Below are positions 41,919-50,737 of a stretch of 60,425 nucleotides of DNA, in pieces. Both the position numbers and the translations under genes were made by a program. Position 1 is the first letter of the stretch. The number at the start of each line of letters is the position of its first letter. Source of the DNA: Candidatus Hydrogenedens sp. (GTDB lineage Bacteria; Hydrogenedentota; Hydrogenedentia; Hydrogenedentales; JAEUWI01); contig WGMK01000037.1 in NCBI GenBank assembly GCA_016125095.1, positions 1-60,425 on the forward strand, written 5' to 3'. The notes below the pieces were generated by a model, which did not search any database, was not told the origin of the DNA, and was given only the letters and a program-made list of their open reading frames with translations.

Positions 41919-42749
41919 CTAGGGGCGCTCGCCCTGACTGAGCCGCAGGCCGATCTCGTCGATGATGGGCAGGATATCGGCCACGCCGTCGGCGACGTAG
42001 TGCGCGCCTGCCTCGAAGAGTTTTGCCTCGGCCTTGCGGATGAGCACCTCGAGTTCGGCGGCAGGCAGGGCTTCCGCTTCCTCCTGCGAAAGGCCAACCT
42101 CATTGCCAGTCTTCGTGATGCCGATGGTCCACATGCCCGCGTTGAGGCCTTCCTGGATATCGGTGACGGTATCGCCGATTTTCACGATGGACTCGAAGGG
42201 GAAGACATTCAGTTCCAGGGCGCAGCGCACGGCCATCCAGGGCGCCGGACGTCCGGCGGGCACCATGCTGCCGGCAATGCTGATGTCGGGCGCATAACCG
42301 GCGGCCTTGGCGCCCTCCATGCAGATGTGCATCATCTCTTCGTTATATCCGGTGGTGCCGCCGAGCTTGATGCCCCGGGCGCGCAGTTCCTCCCCCACTT
42401 CGGCCACGCCGGGAATCAGCTTGGCGTAGGGCGGCAGCGCCTCGATCTGCATCGGGATGAATTCCTGGAAAAGCGCCTCGATGTCGTCCTTTGTATGGGC
42501 GGCACCATGCTTATCCTGCCAGAGCTTGGCCAGGGCGGGCTCGCTGAGCATGGTGGCAATGTGGTCGCGCTTGTGCATGCCCATGGGGCCGCGCGCCTGC
42601 GCGATGGTGGCCTCGACGCCGTGACGGCGGAATAATTCGACGAACGCACCAGCCGGCGCCATGCAGCCGTAGTCCACCGTGGTGCCGGCCCAGTCGAACA
42701 CGGCCAGCTTTACGGGGCCGCAGTAGCTGCGCTTGAACATGAATTCCAT
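41919..42749 (-). CDS. phnX: Phosphonoacetaldehyde hydrolase
   Basis: Protein of 276 residues, HAD superfamily. It cleaves phosphonoacetaldehyde to acetaldehyde and phosphate in 2-aminoethylphosphonate breakdown. The nucleophile Asp19 lies in FDWAGTTVDYG. The Schiff-base Lys60 lies in GPMGMHKRDHI, a residue special to PhnX among HAD enzymes. Late HAD motifs are GGTTGYN and VKIGDTVTDIQEG. ATG 42749 follows AGGAG by 8 nt. It lies 19 bp behind phnW and is surely co-transcribed with it. Confidence 0.95.
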   Translation of the reverse strand: MEFMFKRSYCGPVKLAVFDWAGTTVDYGCMAPAGAFVELFRRHGVEATIAQARGPMGMHKRDHIATMLSEPALAKLWQDKHGAAHTKDDIEALFQEFIPMQIEALPPYAKLIPGVAEVGEELRARGIKLGGTTGYNEEMMHICMEGAKAAGYAPDISIAGSMVPAGRPAPWMAVRCALELNVFPFESIVKIGDTVTDIQEGLNAGMWTIGITKTGNEVGLSQEEAEALPAAELEVLIRKAEAKLFEAGAHYVADGVADILPIIDEIGLRLSQGERP

Positions 42750-42768
42750 GTGATGCTCTCCTGATTGC

Positions 42769-43896
42769 CTAGGCGTGGAGTTGAAGGCCCATGGCGTCGA
42801 TGGTCTCGCGGATGGCAGCGAGCAGGTCGCGCACGTCGGACTCGAAAATGCGGCCGATGTTGCCGATGCGGAAGCAGTCGGCGTTGCTGACTTTGCCCGG
42901 ATAGATGGTAAAGCCACGCTCGTTGAGCCGGGTGTAGAAATCCTCGAAGTCCCACTTGGGATCGTCGGGATAGAGGAACGAGGTGATGATATAGCCCTGC
43001 AATTCAGCGGGCAGGTATTCGCGGAAGCCCATCGCCCGCATGCCGGCCACGAGGGTGTCGTAGTTGTTGCGGTAGCGCGCGCCGCGGCCGGGCACGCCGC
43101 CCTCCTGCTCGAGTTCCAACAGTGCCTGATGAAACGCGAGCAGCACATGCGTGGGCGGCGTGAAGCGGAACTGGCCGTTCTTCTCGAGGCCGCGCAGCTG
43201 CGCGAGGATATCCAGGCTGACGCTGCGGGCCCAGCCGTCGGTGGCCTCGATGGCGGCCCGGCGGGCGATGATGAAGCCGAAGCCGGGCACGCCCTCGATG
43301 CACTTGTTCGCGGAGGACACGAGGTAGTCGATGCGGGCGCCCTCGATATCTATCGGGACCGCGCCGAAACTACTCATGGCATCGACAAAGAACTGCGCAC
43401 CGGCGGCGTGCGCCTGCGCGCCGATCTCGCCGATGGGGTTGATGATGCCGGTGGTCGTCTCGCAATGCACCGTGGCGACATCGGTGATGCCGGGATGTTC
43501 GTGCAGCGCCTTCTTGACCGCAGCGGGGTCGACCGGCTGATGTTCGGGGCAGCGCACTTCGACCGTGGCGATACCGAGCACCTTGCACAGGTGCAACATT
43601 CGATCGCCGTAGGCGCCGTTCACTGCAATCAGCACCTTGCCTCCGGGGCGCACTGTGCTGGCGAACACCGCCTCGACGCTGAAGGTGCCGCTGCCCTGCA
43701 GGATGATGGCGTCGTAGCCCTTATCTTTCACGCCCCCCGCCGCGAGCAGGCCGTTGCGGATGGCGCGGACGGTCTCGATGAACTCGAAATCCCGCGAACC
43801 GAGGTCGCGCAGCATGGCCTGTTTCACCGTGCGGCTGGTGGTCAGCGGGCCGGGGGTAAAAAGAATCTGATCTTTCCATCCGGGTATGGACGGCAT
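42769..43896 (-). CDS. phnW: 2-aminoethylphosphonate-pyruvate transaminase
   Basis: Protein of 375 residues, fold-type I PLP aminotransferase. It converts 2-aminoethylphosphonate and pyruvate to phosphonoacetaldehyde and alanine. LFTPGPLTTS, LQGSGTFSVEAV, HCETTTGI, VDAMSSFGAVPIDI (PLP-binding Asp172) and SSANKCIEGVPGFGFI (PLP Lys198) are those of PhnW. ATG 43896 follows AAGGA by 8 nt. The substrate PhnX gene follows at once. No phosphonate transporter, regulator or PEP mutase is in the window. Confidence 0.95.
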   Translation of the reverse strand: MPSIPGWKDQILFTPGPLTTSRTVKQAMLRDLGSRDFEFIETVRAIRNGLLAAGGVKDKGYDAIILQGSGTFSVEAVFASTVRPGGKVLIAVNGAYGDRMLHLCKVLGIATVEVRCPEHQPVDPAAVKKALHEHPGITDVATVHCETTTGIINPIGEIGAQAHAAGAQFFVDAMSSFGAVPIDIEGARIDYLVSSANKCIEGVPGFGFIIARRAAIEATDGWARSVSLDILAQLRGLEKNGQFRFTPPTHVLLAFHQALLELEQEGGVPGRGARYRNNYDTLVAGMRAMGFREYLPAELQGYIITSFLYPDDPKWDFEDFYTRLNERGFTIYPGKVSNADCFRIGNIGRIFESDVRDLLAAIRETIDAMGLQLHA

Positions 43897-44050
43897 AGGA
43901 AGCTTCCTTGTCGGGGTTGGGGTGCGCGGCGGCGGATACCTTAGCAAGCGGCGGCCTGCATGCGCCACATCCGCTTGCGGAATCCCCTTTAACCCGGCGG
44001 CTGTAGGTGTGTAAACTATTGGGCCTGCTAAACCTTCGAAGGAGAAGCTG

Positions 44051-45487
44051 TTGAAACGCCTGACTTCGCTGCTCGCGCCGGCGCTCGTTCTCGCCCTGGC
44101 CGGCTGCACCACCACCAAAGTCCCTTTCACCGACGTAACCGTGCCGGTGCCGCGGATGCCGTTTAAGTGGTGGCAGGAAGACGACTTGAGCCAGCAACTA
44201 CGCTCTGAGGCTTTCCGGCGCCTGATTCAGACCCTGACTTGGGAATACCCCTATACCGAGCACAAGGGCATCCAGTGGCAGGCGCTGGAGGCGCGCTTTC
44301 TGCCCCGGATTCAGGCGGCGGACGCAACGGACGACAATGCCGAATACTATTTCGCCCTGCGTGACTTTGCGGAAACCCTGCGCGACGGCAACGTAAGCCT
44401 GTCGGAGAAGCCCGAATTCCTCGCGACCAAGTTCGGCGGTGGCTACGGCATGACGCTGGGGCAACTGGACGACGGCCGCGTGATGGTGCGGGGTATCCGC
44501 GCGGGCTTTCCCGCGCAGCTGGCGGGCATCACCGCGATGAGCGAAATTCTGACCTGGAATGGCGAGCCCATTGGTACGGCGGTGCTGGAGGCGCCGATGC
44601 TTTGGGGCGGCCAGCCGCCGACGACGGCCGAACGCGCCATGCTGCAGCGCCTCGAGGGGATTACGCGCGTGCCGGTGGGCACAGCGGCAACCGTGGAGTA
44701 CCGCGCTGCGGGGTCGATGGCACGCCATACGGTGAACCTGACCGCGATGGCGGAGCCTTGGAGCGCGCTGAAGAAGGAATCCGTCATCGATTCCGTGACC
44801 ACGGAAACCCAATCGCCGGTGAGGTCGGAATTTCTCGACGGGAATATCGGCTATATCGAAATCCGGTTCTTCAGCCCGTCGGTTTCCACCCCGTTTCCGG
44901 AGCGGGCGTTCCGCAACGCGCTGCGGGAATTCAATGAAAAGCGCGTGAAGGGACTCATCATCGATCTCCGCCATAACTCCGGCGGACTCGAGGATACGGC
45001 CACACGCATGCTGGGCCATTTCGTGACACAGCCGGAAATGTTCCGCACCTTGTCGCAGTACCGTCCGGACACGGGATTGTGGGAAGACGTGCCGAGCGTC
45101 GCGCTTTCGATCCAGACGGCCGAGCCTTATGTGTACTGTCCGGTGATTGTGCTGGTGCACGGCCAGACTTCACGCACGGCAGAGACCTTTGCCTGGGGCT
45201 TGCGGCGATACGCCCGCGCACGGTTGGTGGGTACTTCGTCCACCCGGGGCGCCGCGCCATCCACGGAGCAAGAGGTCGTGCTTCCCGGGGACATCAGTTT
45301 CTTCTACCCCACGTCCCGGTGGCTGGGCCCCGAGGGCAATATCCGAATCGAGACGGACGCCTATGGCGGCGGCGGACTCGAGCCGGACGTGCGCGTGCCG
45401 ATGAACGAAGCGAACTTCAAGGCGAAGTATTTGGACGAACGGGACATCAGCCTCGGCCAAGCCATCAAGATGCTGAACGAGGAGTAG
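44051..45487 (+). CDS. Lipoprotein S41-family (C-terminal processing/tricorn-like) peptidase
   Basis: Protein of 478 residues starting at TTG 44051 behind GAAGGAG. Lipobox LALAGC with Cys19 makes it a lipoprotein. The PDZ-like region lies around GRVMVRGIRAGFPAQLAGI (about 140-230). The protease core is NIGYIEIRFF, GLIIDLRHNSGG and VLVHGQTSRTAETFAWGLR, in which the Ser of TSRTAE (about residue 375) is the likely nucleophile, then GTSSTRGAA. It is probably a periplasmic or outer-membrane serine protease. The promoter region is shared with divergent phnW; no clear hexamers are seen. Confidence 0.87.
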   Translation: MKRLTSLLAPALVLALAGCTTTKVPFTDVTVPVPRMPFKWWQEDDLSQQLRSEAFRRLIQTLTWEYPYTEHKGIQWQALEARFLPRIQAADATDDNAEYYFALRDFAETLRDGNVSLSEKPEFLATKFGGGYGMTLGQLDDGRVMVRGIRAGFPAQLAGITAMSEILTWNGEPIGTAVLEAPMLWGGQPPTTAERAMLQRLEGITRVPVGTAATVEYRAAGSMARHTVNLTAMAEPWSALKKESVIDSVTTETQSPVRSEFLDGNIGYIEIRFFSPSVSTPFPERAFRNALREFNEKRVKGLIIDLRHNSGGLEDTATRMLGHFVTQPEMFRTLSQYRPDTGLWEDVPSVALSIQTAEPYVYCPVIVLVHGQTSRTAETFAWGLRRYARARLVGTSSTRGAAPSTEQEVVLPGDISFFYPTSRWLGPEGNIRIETDAYGGGGLEPDVRVPMNEANFKAKYLDERDISLGQAIKMLNEE

Positions 45488-45497
45488 CCGTCCGCGC

Positions 45498-46271
45498 CTA
45501 GGTGCCGCGCCGGATCATCCGCATGGCTTCGCCGATAATCACCATCAGCCTGTTTTCGGCAGGGGTGCGCGCCGGATTCTTGGCCAGGCGTCCATGGCAG
45601 GCAATCAGGGCGTCGGCCTCGTCTTGCGTAAGTTCGTGCACCAGCCTGCGTTGAATCTTATCGACGGCGCCACGGAGCACAAACTGGCGCCGGGCAGAAA
45701 CGGCGGGATTGGGCGCGTCCGGATGCATGCTGCCGGTGGCCTCGATGGCCAGACTGAACCGCGCGACGATGGCATCGCGCTCTTGCTGGTTGAATTCTTC
45801 CGATGCAGCGGCGGCGGCCGAGAGGCGTTGCAATTGCTCGACGCTGAGGCGTGCCAAGCGATCAAGCGGCGTACTGAGTACGCGTATCAACCCCTTGCCC
45901 GAGAAACCATCGTTATTCTCCGACGCAGCCGGGGCGGCAGCCTGCGCCGCCTCGGTCGTGATGGAGACCTCAGCGCGCCGTATCATGGTGTCCAGCGAGA
46001 CCCCTTCCGCCTCGGTCAAGGTTGCGAGTTCGCGCTCGATGTTCTCCGTCTCCATCTTGACACGCTCGTACTCGCGCTTTAAGGCGTCGTAGCTCGCTTC
46101 GAGATTGTTGAGCGTGGCGTCCCATTTCGCCTGCTTATCGCGCTCCGCCGCCCTGCGGCTGTCGGCCTTCGCCAGCAATTCCCGGGTCTGTTCAATTTTG
46201 GTATGCAGCTCTTCGCGGCGCTCTTTCAGACGCGTGAGCATCAGCTCAAGCTCAATCTGTTTATCCGTCAT
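45498..46271 (-). CDS. Coiled-coil protein of unknown function
   Basis: Protein of 257 residues from ATG 46271. Residues 4-100 form a long coiled coil (LELMLTRLKERREELHTKIEQ..., ALKREYERVKMETENIERELATL). The C-terminal ~130 residues are helical with RFVLRGAVDKIQRRLVHELTQDEADALI. There is no signal peptide, membrane span or catalytic motif. I know no family. It lies 76 bp behind the acylphosphatase on the same strand and converges with the S41 gene. Confidence 0.65.
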   Translation of the reverse strand: MTDKQIELELMLTRLKERREELHTKIEQTRELLAKADSRRAAERDKQAKWDATLNNLEASYDALKREYERVKMETENIERELATLTEAEGVSLDTMIRRAEVSITTEAAQAAAPAASENNDGFSGKGLIRVLSTPLDRLARLSVEQLQRLSAAAAASEEFNQQERDAIVARFSLAIEATGSMHPDAPNPAVSARRQFVLRGAVDKIQRRLVHELTQDEADALIACHGRLAKNPARTPAENRLMVIIGEAMRMIRRGT

Positions 46272-46347
46272 GGTCCAATCCCGGGCCTCTTCCGCGTCCC
46301 ATGATAGCACCCTTGGCAGCCCAAAAGCCGCATCATGCGCAATTCCA

Positions 46348-46623
46348 TCAATACCGTACTTCGAAGGAAGCGTACGGAGGACCGTCGTGCGGGGAAAGCG
46401 ACTGGCAGTCGGTGACACTCGCGGAGGCGGGACCGTGCCGCAGCCATTCGGCCATGGCGGCGATTGCTGCGGCGCCCCCTTCGCACTCCGTCTCTACGGC
46501 CCCGTCGGGCAGGTTCTTGACCCAGCCCGTGAGCCCGAGGGATTGCGCTTTACGCATCGTCGCGATGCGGAAGCCGACCCCCTGCACCCTCCCGCGGACA
46601 ATGACATGCAGCCGCTGCGACAT
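46348..46623 (-). CDS. acyP: Acylphosphatase
   Basis: Protein of 91 residues, the usual size. It hydrolyses acyl phosphates. The active-site Arg is in GRVQGVGFR and the Asn in GWVKNLPDG, as in all acylphosphatases. The Tyr normally following FR is Ile here. Its ATG overlaps the HEAT-repeat gene's stop (TGATG), so translation is coupled. Confidence 0.93.
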   Translation of the reverse strand: MSQRLHVIVRGRVQGVGFRIATMRKAQSLGLTGWVKNLPDGAVETECEGGAAAIAAMAEWLRHGPASASVTDCQSLSPHDGPPYASFEVRY

Positions 46624-47960
46624 CAACCTTTGCGGAACGCGAGCAGCCGCTGGCGGAACCCGGGATCGGAGAGGGCGATGGCCGAGGTGCAGGCTTCGAC
46701 GGCCAGCGAGATGTCGCCCGATTCGAGCGCCGACTGTACAAGGTTCATGAGGCGGCGGTCGCCGACTTCGACCATGGCGCGCAGGGCGCTGATCTTTGCA
46801 GGCATGCTGTCTTTGCGGAAGATCTGCTGATACACGGCCTGGGCGGTGGAGTCTCCGCCGAGCATGAGTGCCGTGGCAATCTTGCCCACGCGGGTGAGGC
46901 CTTCCTCGTCTTCGTTGTAGCGCTGGTTCAGGCGGTTCTGGAGATCGCCGAGCGCCTCGAAATCGCCATCGGCCGCGAGCAGCAGGGCCGCATCGAGGCT
47001 GAGGCTGTAGACCTCGCGGAACGTGCGCTTCAGTTCACGCTTGCCGACCTCATCGTCGAGATCGTAGAGCACGCGAACAATGCGATGGCGGCCGAAGCCT
47101 TCAGCCTTCTCAAGCTGGATCTTCAGCTGCTCGATCACGTCGTCGCCGCCAAGCTCGGCCAACGACCAGCAAGCGGCCTCGCCCTTCTCTTCGTTGCGCT
47201 GCTCGATCATGCTGAGCAACTGCGGAATGACTTCGCGGTTGCCCAGACGGGCCAGCGCGCGGGCGGCGGGGCCCGCTTGGGCTGCGGAACGATCCTGCAC
47301 GAGGCGGAGCAGGTCGGAGGTGAACTCGGTCTTGCCGGAGAGGCCGGCGAGCTGCGCGGCCTGGGCGCGGGCGTTCAGGTTGCCGCTGTCGAAGCCCTTG
47401 CGCAGCAGGCTGACATCGAACTCTTTGCCGGCCAGCCAGAGCGCCGTGGCGGCCTTGAGCTGGGCGGTGATGCTATTGGATTCGGAGAGTTCCTTGAGAT
47501 AGGTCTCGGCGTAATCTTCGCCGCGGAGGGTCAGCAGCGTGGCCGCACGGATTCGGACTTCCTGATCTTTGGCGCTATTGTCGAAGATTTCCTTCGCGCG
47601 CGATAGTGCGCGGTCGTGGATAATCTGCTGTTCGGGGCGCAGCGCGCGGCTGTCGCTCAGCTCGAAGCGGGTCGATTCCAGCTTGCCGCCCTGCACCTCG
47701 ATATGGTCGATGCTGCTGTAGAGGTAGGGAATAATCTCGTTCTCGGCATTGAGAAAATTGATGGTGGTCTTGTTGCGGCTGAGCACGCGCAGGTTCTTGT
47801 CCTGGGCGCCTTCCTGCTTGAGCACCACGGTGACGAGGGTGGAAGTTCCTTCAAGCTCCGCGATGGATACGTTTCCCGCGCCGGTAATCGGGACCGGCTG
47901 TGCGGCCGCGCCCAAGGCGGCGCACAGTATCAATAGCGGTATGATTCGCTTGACGAGCAT
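46623..47960 (-). CDS. Exported HEAT-repeat protein
   Basis: Protein of 445 residues with a signal peptide (VKRIIPLLILCAALGAAAQP), starting at ATG 47960, 7 nt after AAGGGA. After an N-terminal beta-like part (about 25-100) come at least six HEAT/PBS-lyase-type helical repeats: VRIRAATLLTLRG, AQLKAATALWLAG, ARAQAAQLAGLSG, AGPAARALARLGN, GEAACWSLAELGG. Such repeats form protein-binding scaffolds. Export suggests a periplasmic role. No catalytic residues are visible. Confidence 0.82.
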   Translation of the reverse strand: MLVKRIIPLLILCAALGAAAQPVPITGAGNVSIAELEGTSTLVTVVLKQEGAQDKNLRVLSRNKTTINFLNAENEIIPYLYSSIDHIEVQGGKLESTRFELSDSRALRPEQQIIHDRALSRAKEIFDNSAKDQEVRIRAATLLTLRGEDYAETYLKELSESNSITAQLKAATALWLAGKEFDVSLLRKGFDSGNLNARAQAAQLAGLSGKTEFTSDLLRLVQDRSAAQAGPAARALARLGNREVIPQLLSMIEQRNEEKGEAACWSLAELGGDDVIEQLKIQLEKAEGFGRHRIVRVLYDLDDEVGKRELKRTFREVYSLSLDAALLLAADGDFEALGDLQNRLNQRYNEDEEGLTRVGKIATALMLGGDSTAQAVYQQIFRKDSMPAKISALRAMVEVGDRRLMNLVQSALESGDISLAVEACTSAIALSDPGFRQRLLAFRKG

Positions 47961-48076
47961 GTTCGATCCCTTCTCCATGAATCCCTGTTGATCCGGATTT
48001 AAGCCCTCACGGAGAAAAAGAGTACCGCGCACCGGGGGCGGCAAGCAAACCTTTGGCCGAATCCCCACTTCGGGGA

Positions 48077-49324
48077 CTAATTGAGGGGGAATTTCTCTTC
48101 CTTGATCAGCTGATTGAGGAAGGCCTTGGCGCATTCGAGGGAGGGCACGAAGGGATTGACGGTGAGGGCCTGCAGGGCGGCCTCGTAGGAATTGTGGACG
48201 ACGGCCTCGACGACGAGTCGGTCGCTTTCCTTGCAGGCGTGGAAGACCCCCTTGAGGAAGTGGGGCAGGCTTCCGACCTTCTTGGGCTTGATGCCCTCGC
48301 GGCTGACGAGCGCGGGTATCTCGACGCTGGATTCCTTATTCAGGTCGCGGATGGAGCCGCCATTGCGAATACAGAGCACCTCGCGCTGTTCGGTCTCCCC
48401 CTCGAGCGCGCGGATCATCGGAATCACCGTTTCCTCGTACCAGACGGCGTTGCGTTGCCGGGTCAGCTCGGGTATCTCGTGCAGGCTTTCCTCGGCATAG
48501 AGCTCGAGGATGCGCTTTTCGGCCTCGTGCAATACCTCGGCGCGGAACTTGCCGCCGGCCCGCTGACGCCGAAGCACGGCGTCGCGGTGGAAATAGAGCC
48601 CGGTATGGCGCGTGGGAATCATGCGGAAGAGATCGATGATCTCGTAGTCGAAGCCTTCTTCCTGCTTTTGCTGGAGCAGCTCGAGCAGGAAGCTCATCTT
48701 GCTGCGGCCGTTGATCTTGACGTCCTGTATCCAGCCGAGGTGGTTGAGGCCGATGTAGTCAACCTCGAGCTCCTGAATCGGACGTCCCAGAATGCGGGCC
48801 ACCTTGCGCACGTAGGTGCGGGGCAGGTCGCATACGCCGATAACATTGAGCCCGGTGTGCTTGATCATGCCTTCGACGAGGATGCCGATGGGATTAGACA
48901 GGTTGATGTAGATCGCGTTGGGATTCACATCCTCGATATGGCGGGCATGATCGAAGACCACCGGAAGCGTGCGTAGGGCATTGGCGATACCGCCGGCGCC
49001 GAGGGTATTGTCGCCCAGCGTGTTGAACTGCGGCGGAAGCATCTCATCGCGCATGCGGGAAGTCATGCCGCCGACGCGCACGTGATTGAGCACATACTTC
49101 GCGCCGGCCACCGCGGCGGATGCGTCGTCCGTTGCGATGATCTCCATTGGGAAGCCGCTGCGACGGACCAGGCGCTTGCAGAAGTTGCCGACGATGTCCA
49201 GCTTCCTGCCGGTACGCCCGAGTAGGACGATTTCCTTGACGTGGAGATTGGCGGAGATCACCGAGAGTATGAACTCGGGGATGTAGACGCTACTCCCCCC
49301 GAGTATCGTTATGCGCTCGATCAT
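48077..49324 (-). CDS. GH4-family glycosidase (6-phospho-glucosidase/alpha-galactosidase type)
   Basis: Protein of 415 residues of glycoside hydrolase family 4, which needs NAD+ and Mn2+ and cleaves by a redox-elimination mechanism. ITILGGSSVYIPE binds NAD. NLSNPIGI and the pair Cys (GVCDLP) and His (GLNHLGW) mark the metal and active site. The usual NHLSW reads NHLGW here. ATG 49324 has no strong ribosome-binding site. Phosphorylated versus free substrate cannot be decided, and no PTS genes are nearby. Confidence 0.88.
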   Translation of the reverse strand: MIERITILGGSSVYIPEFILSVISANLHVKEIVLLGRTGRKLDIVGNFCKRLVRRSGFPMEIIATDDASAAVAGAKYVLNHVRVGGMTSRMRDEMLPPQFNTLGDNTLGAGGIANALRTLPVVFDHARHIEDVNPNAIYINLSNPIGILVEGMIKHTGLNVIGVCDLPRTYVRKVARILGRPIQELEVDYIGLNHLGWIQDVKINGRSKMSFLLELLQQKQEEGFDYEIIDLFRMIPTRHTGLYFHRDAVLRRQRAGGKFRAEVLHEAEKRILELYAEESLHEIPELTRQRNAVWYEETVIPMIRALEGETEQREVLCIRNGGSIRDLNKESSVEIPALVSREGIKPKKVGSLPHFLKGVFHACKESDRLVVEAVVHNSYEAALQALTVNPFVPSLECAKAFLNQLIKEEKFPLN

Positions 49325-49450
49325 CTTGGTTACGGCACTCCGCGATACGTGCGGCGCGGGCCGCGCTGCACATCGCGCGAGCTCGCGCCGCCATGCAAGA
49401 AGGCTAACCGCGCAGCGCAATGGAATGCAACTGCGGCGCGTGCCCGGAAT

Positions 49451-50662
49451 TTAGAAGCGATCCATGGTCCAGACATAGGGGGTGCGCTTGGCGAAAAGCA
49501 CCGCTAGCAAATCGCGGCTTTCCTGGCTAAGAATGCGGTGTCTCACGGCAAGCACTTCCTCGATATGGCGGTAGCCCGTGAGGAGATGCATGAACTCCTC
49601 CATCGTCAGGCTCAGCTTGTTCTTGCCGGGCTGCTGCACCACGCTTATTGAACCGTGATGCGCCAGCAAGCGATACGGCACGCGATCGATCACCAGGGTG
49701 GTTTCGGTATGCTGCTCTCGCAGGGCGCTCTGAGCGAGCTGATATTCCCACTCGGGGGCCATGCTGTCGAGCGTCTCGCCGAGGTGCAGCACCGCCATCA
49801 TGCCGCCCTCGCCATAGGTGAGTTCCATGGCGTGCTTCGACTTGAATTGCAGGAGGTACTCGATAAAGGGATCGTGCGGCGGCGCATGGACTTCAATCTC
49901 GCGCAGGAAATTATCGCGGGCGTAAGCGAGAATGGCGTCGAGCAGCGTGCCGCAGACGCGGCGGTTCAAGACGCCTACCTCGTCAATTTCCAGCCGTTCG
50001 CCGCCGGTGCGCGGCAGAAAGTAGCCCAGCACTTTCCCGTCGGGCGTCATGACCGTCTGGGCGCTGGTCCACTCGCCCCAGCGGTACTGGAAGTGGCCGC
50101 CGCACCGGATGATGCTGCACGCAGTCTGTCCATCGCCCTGTTCGTGCATGCGCTGCATGGCGCGGATATCGCCGGGCTTTACGGGGCGCAACTTGAAGCC
50201 GCTCGTCTTCGGCTTGGGAAAATCGGCCACATTGAGCGTGGTGCGGTAATTGGCCAGCGTGGTGCTGAAACCGAAGCGGTGGTAGAAATTCGGAATGCCG
50301 AAGAGCATGGAGACGTGCAGCTTACGCGCGCGCATGTGCTCGAGGGTGTCGCTCATGAGCGCCCGGGCGACGCCGAGATTGCGGTGGCGTCCGGAGGTGG
50401 CGACCCAGCCGAAGCCCCCCATGCGCAGGCGCGCCTCGCCGAGGCGGATGGTGTCGGTCGTGACCCTGAGTGCGCCGACGATTTCGCCCTTGAGCCGGGC
50501 GACGCGCGTGTCTTCGGGACGGAACGAAGGATAGACCCGCCAGACCTGCTCCATCAGGCGCATGCCGTTGAAGTAGTCCTTGGTGTGCACCTTCGCCATC
50601 AGGTCGTGGGCTTCGTTCAGCTCGCGCGCGTCGCGCACGCTATGGATAACCAGGTCGGGCAA
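49451..50662 (-). CDS. Eis-like GNAT N-acetyltransferase
   Basis: Protein of 403 residues starting at TTG 50662, 6 nt after AAAAGGGA. The layout is that of the Eis family: N-terminal GNAT domain with acetyl-CoA loop (VATSGRHRNLGVARALM), a second GNAT-like domain, and a C-terminal sterol-carrier-like domain. Tyr127 in NFYHRFGF matches the Eis catalytic Tyr position. The protein ends exactly in Phe403, like Eis, in which the terminal carboxylate acts as a base. Aminoglycoside acetylation is known for actinobacterial Eis. The natural substrate here is unknown. Confidence 0.85.
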   Translation of the reverse strand: MPDLVIHSVRDARELNEAHDLMAKVHTKDYFNGMRLMEQVWRVYPSFRPEDTRVARLKGEIVGALRVTTDTIRLGEARLRMGGFGWVATSGRHRNLGVARALMSDTLEHMRARKLHVSMLFGIPNFYHRFGFSTTLANYRTTLNVADFPKPKTSGFKLRPVKPGDIRAMQRMHEQGDGQTACSIIRCGGHFQYRWGEWTSAQTVMTPDGKVLGYFLPRTGGERLEIDEVGVLNRRVCGTLLDAILAYARDNFLREIEVHAPPHDPFIEYLLQFKSKHAMELTYGEGGMMAVLHLGETLDSMAPEWEYQLAQSALREQHTETTLVIDRVPYRLLAHHGSISVVQQPGKNKLSLTMEEFMHLLTGYRHIEEVLAVRHRILSQESRDLLAVLFAKRTPYVWTMDRF

Positions 50663-50737
50663 GTCGGGTCCCTTTTTCGGATATTGCGAAGGTGCCGCGG
50701 GAACGCGGCACCTGTTATGCTCGCGCGAGGATAGCCG

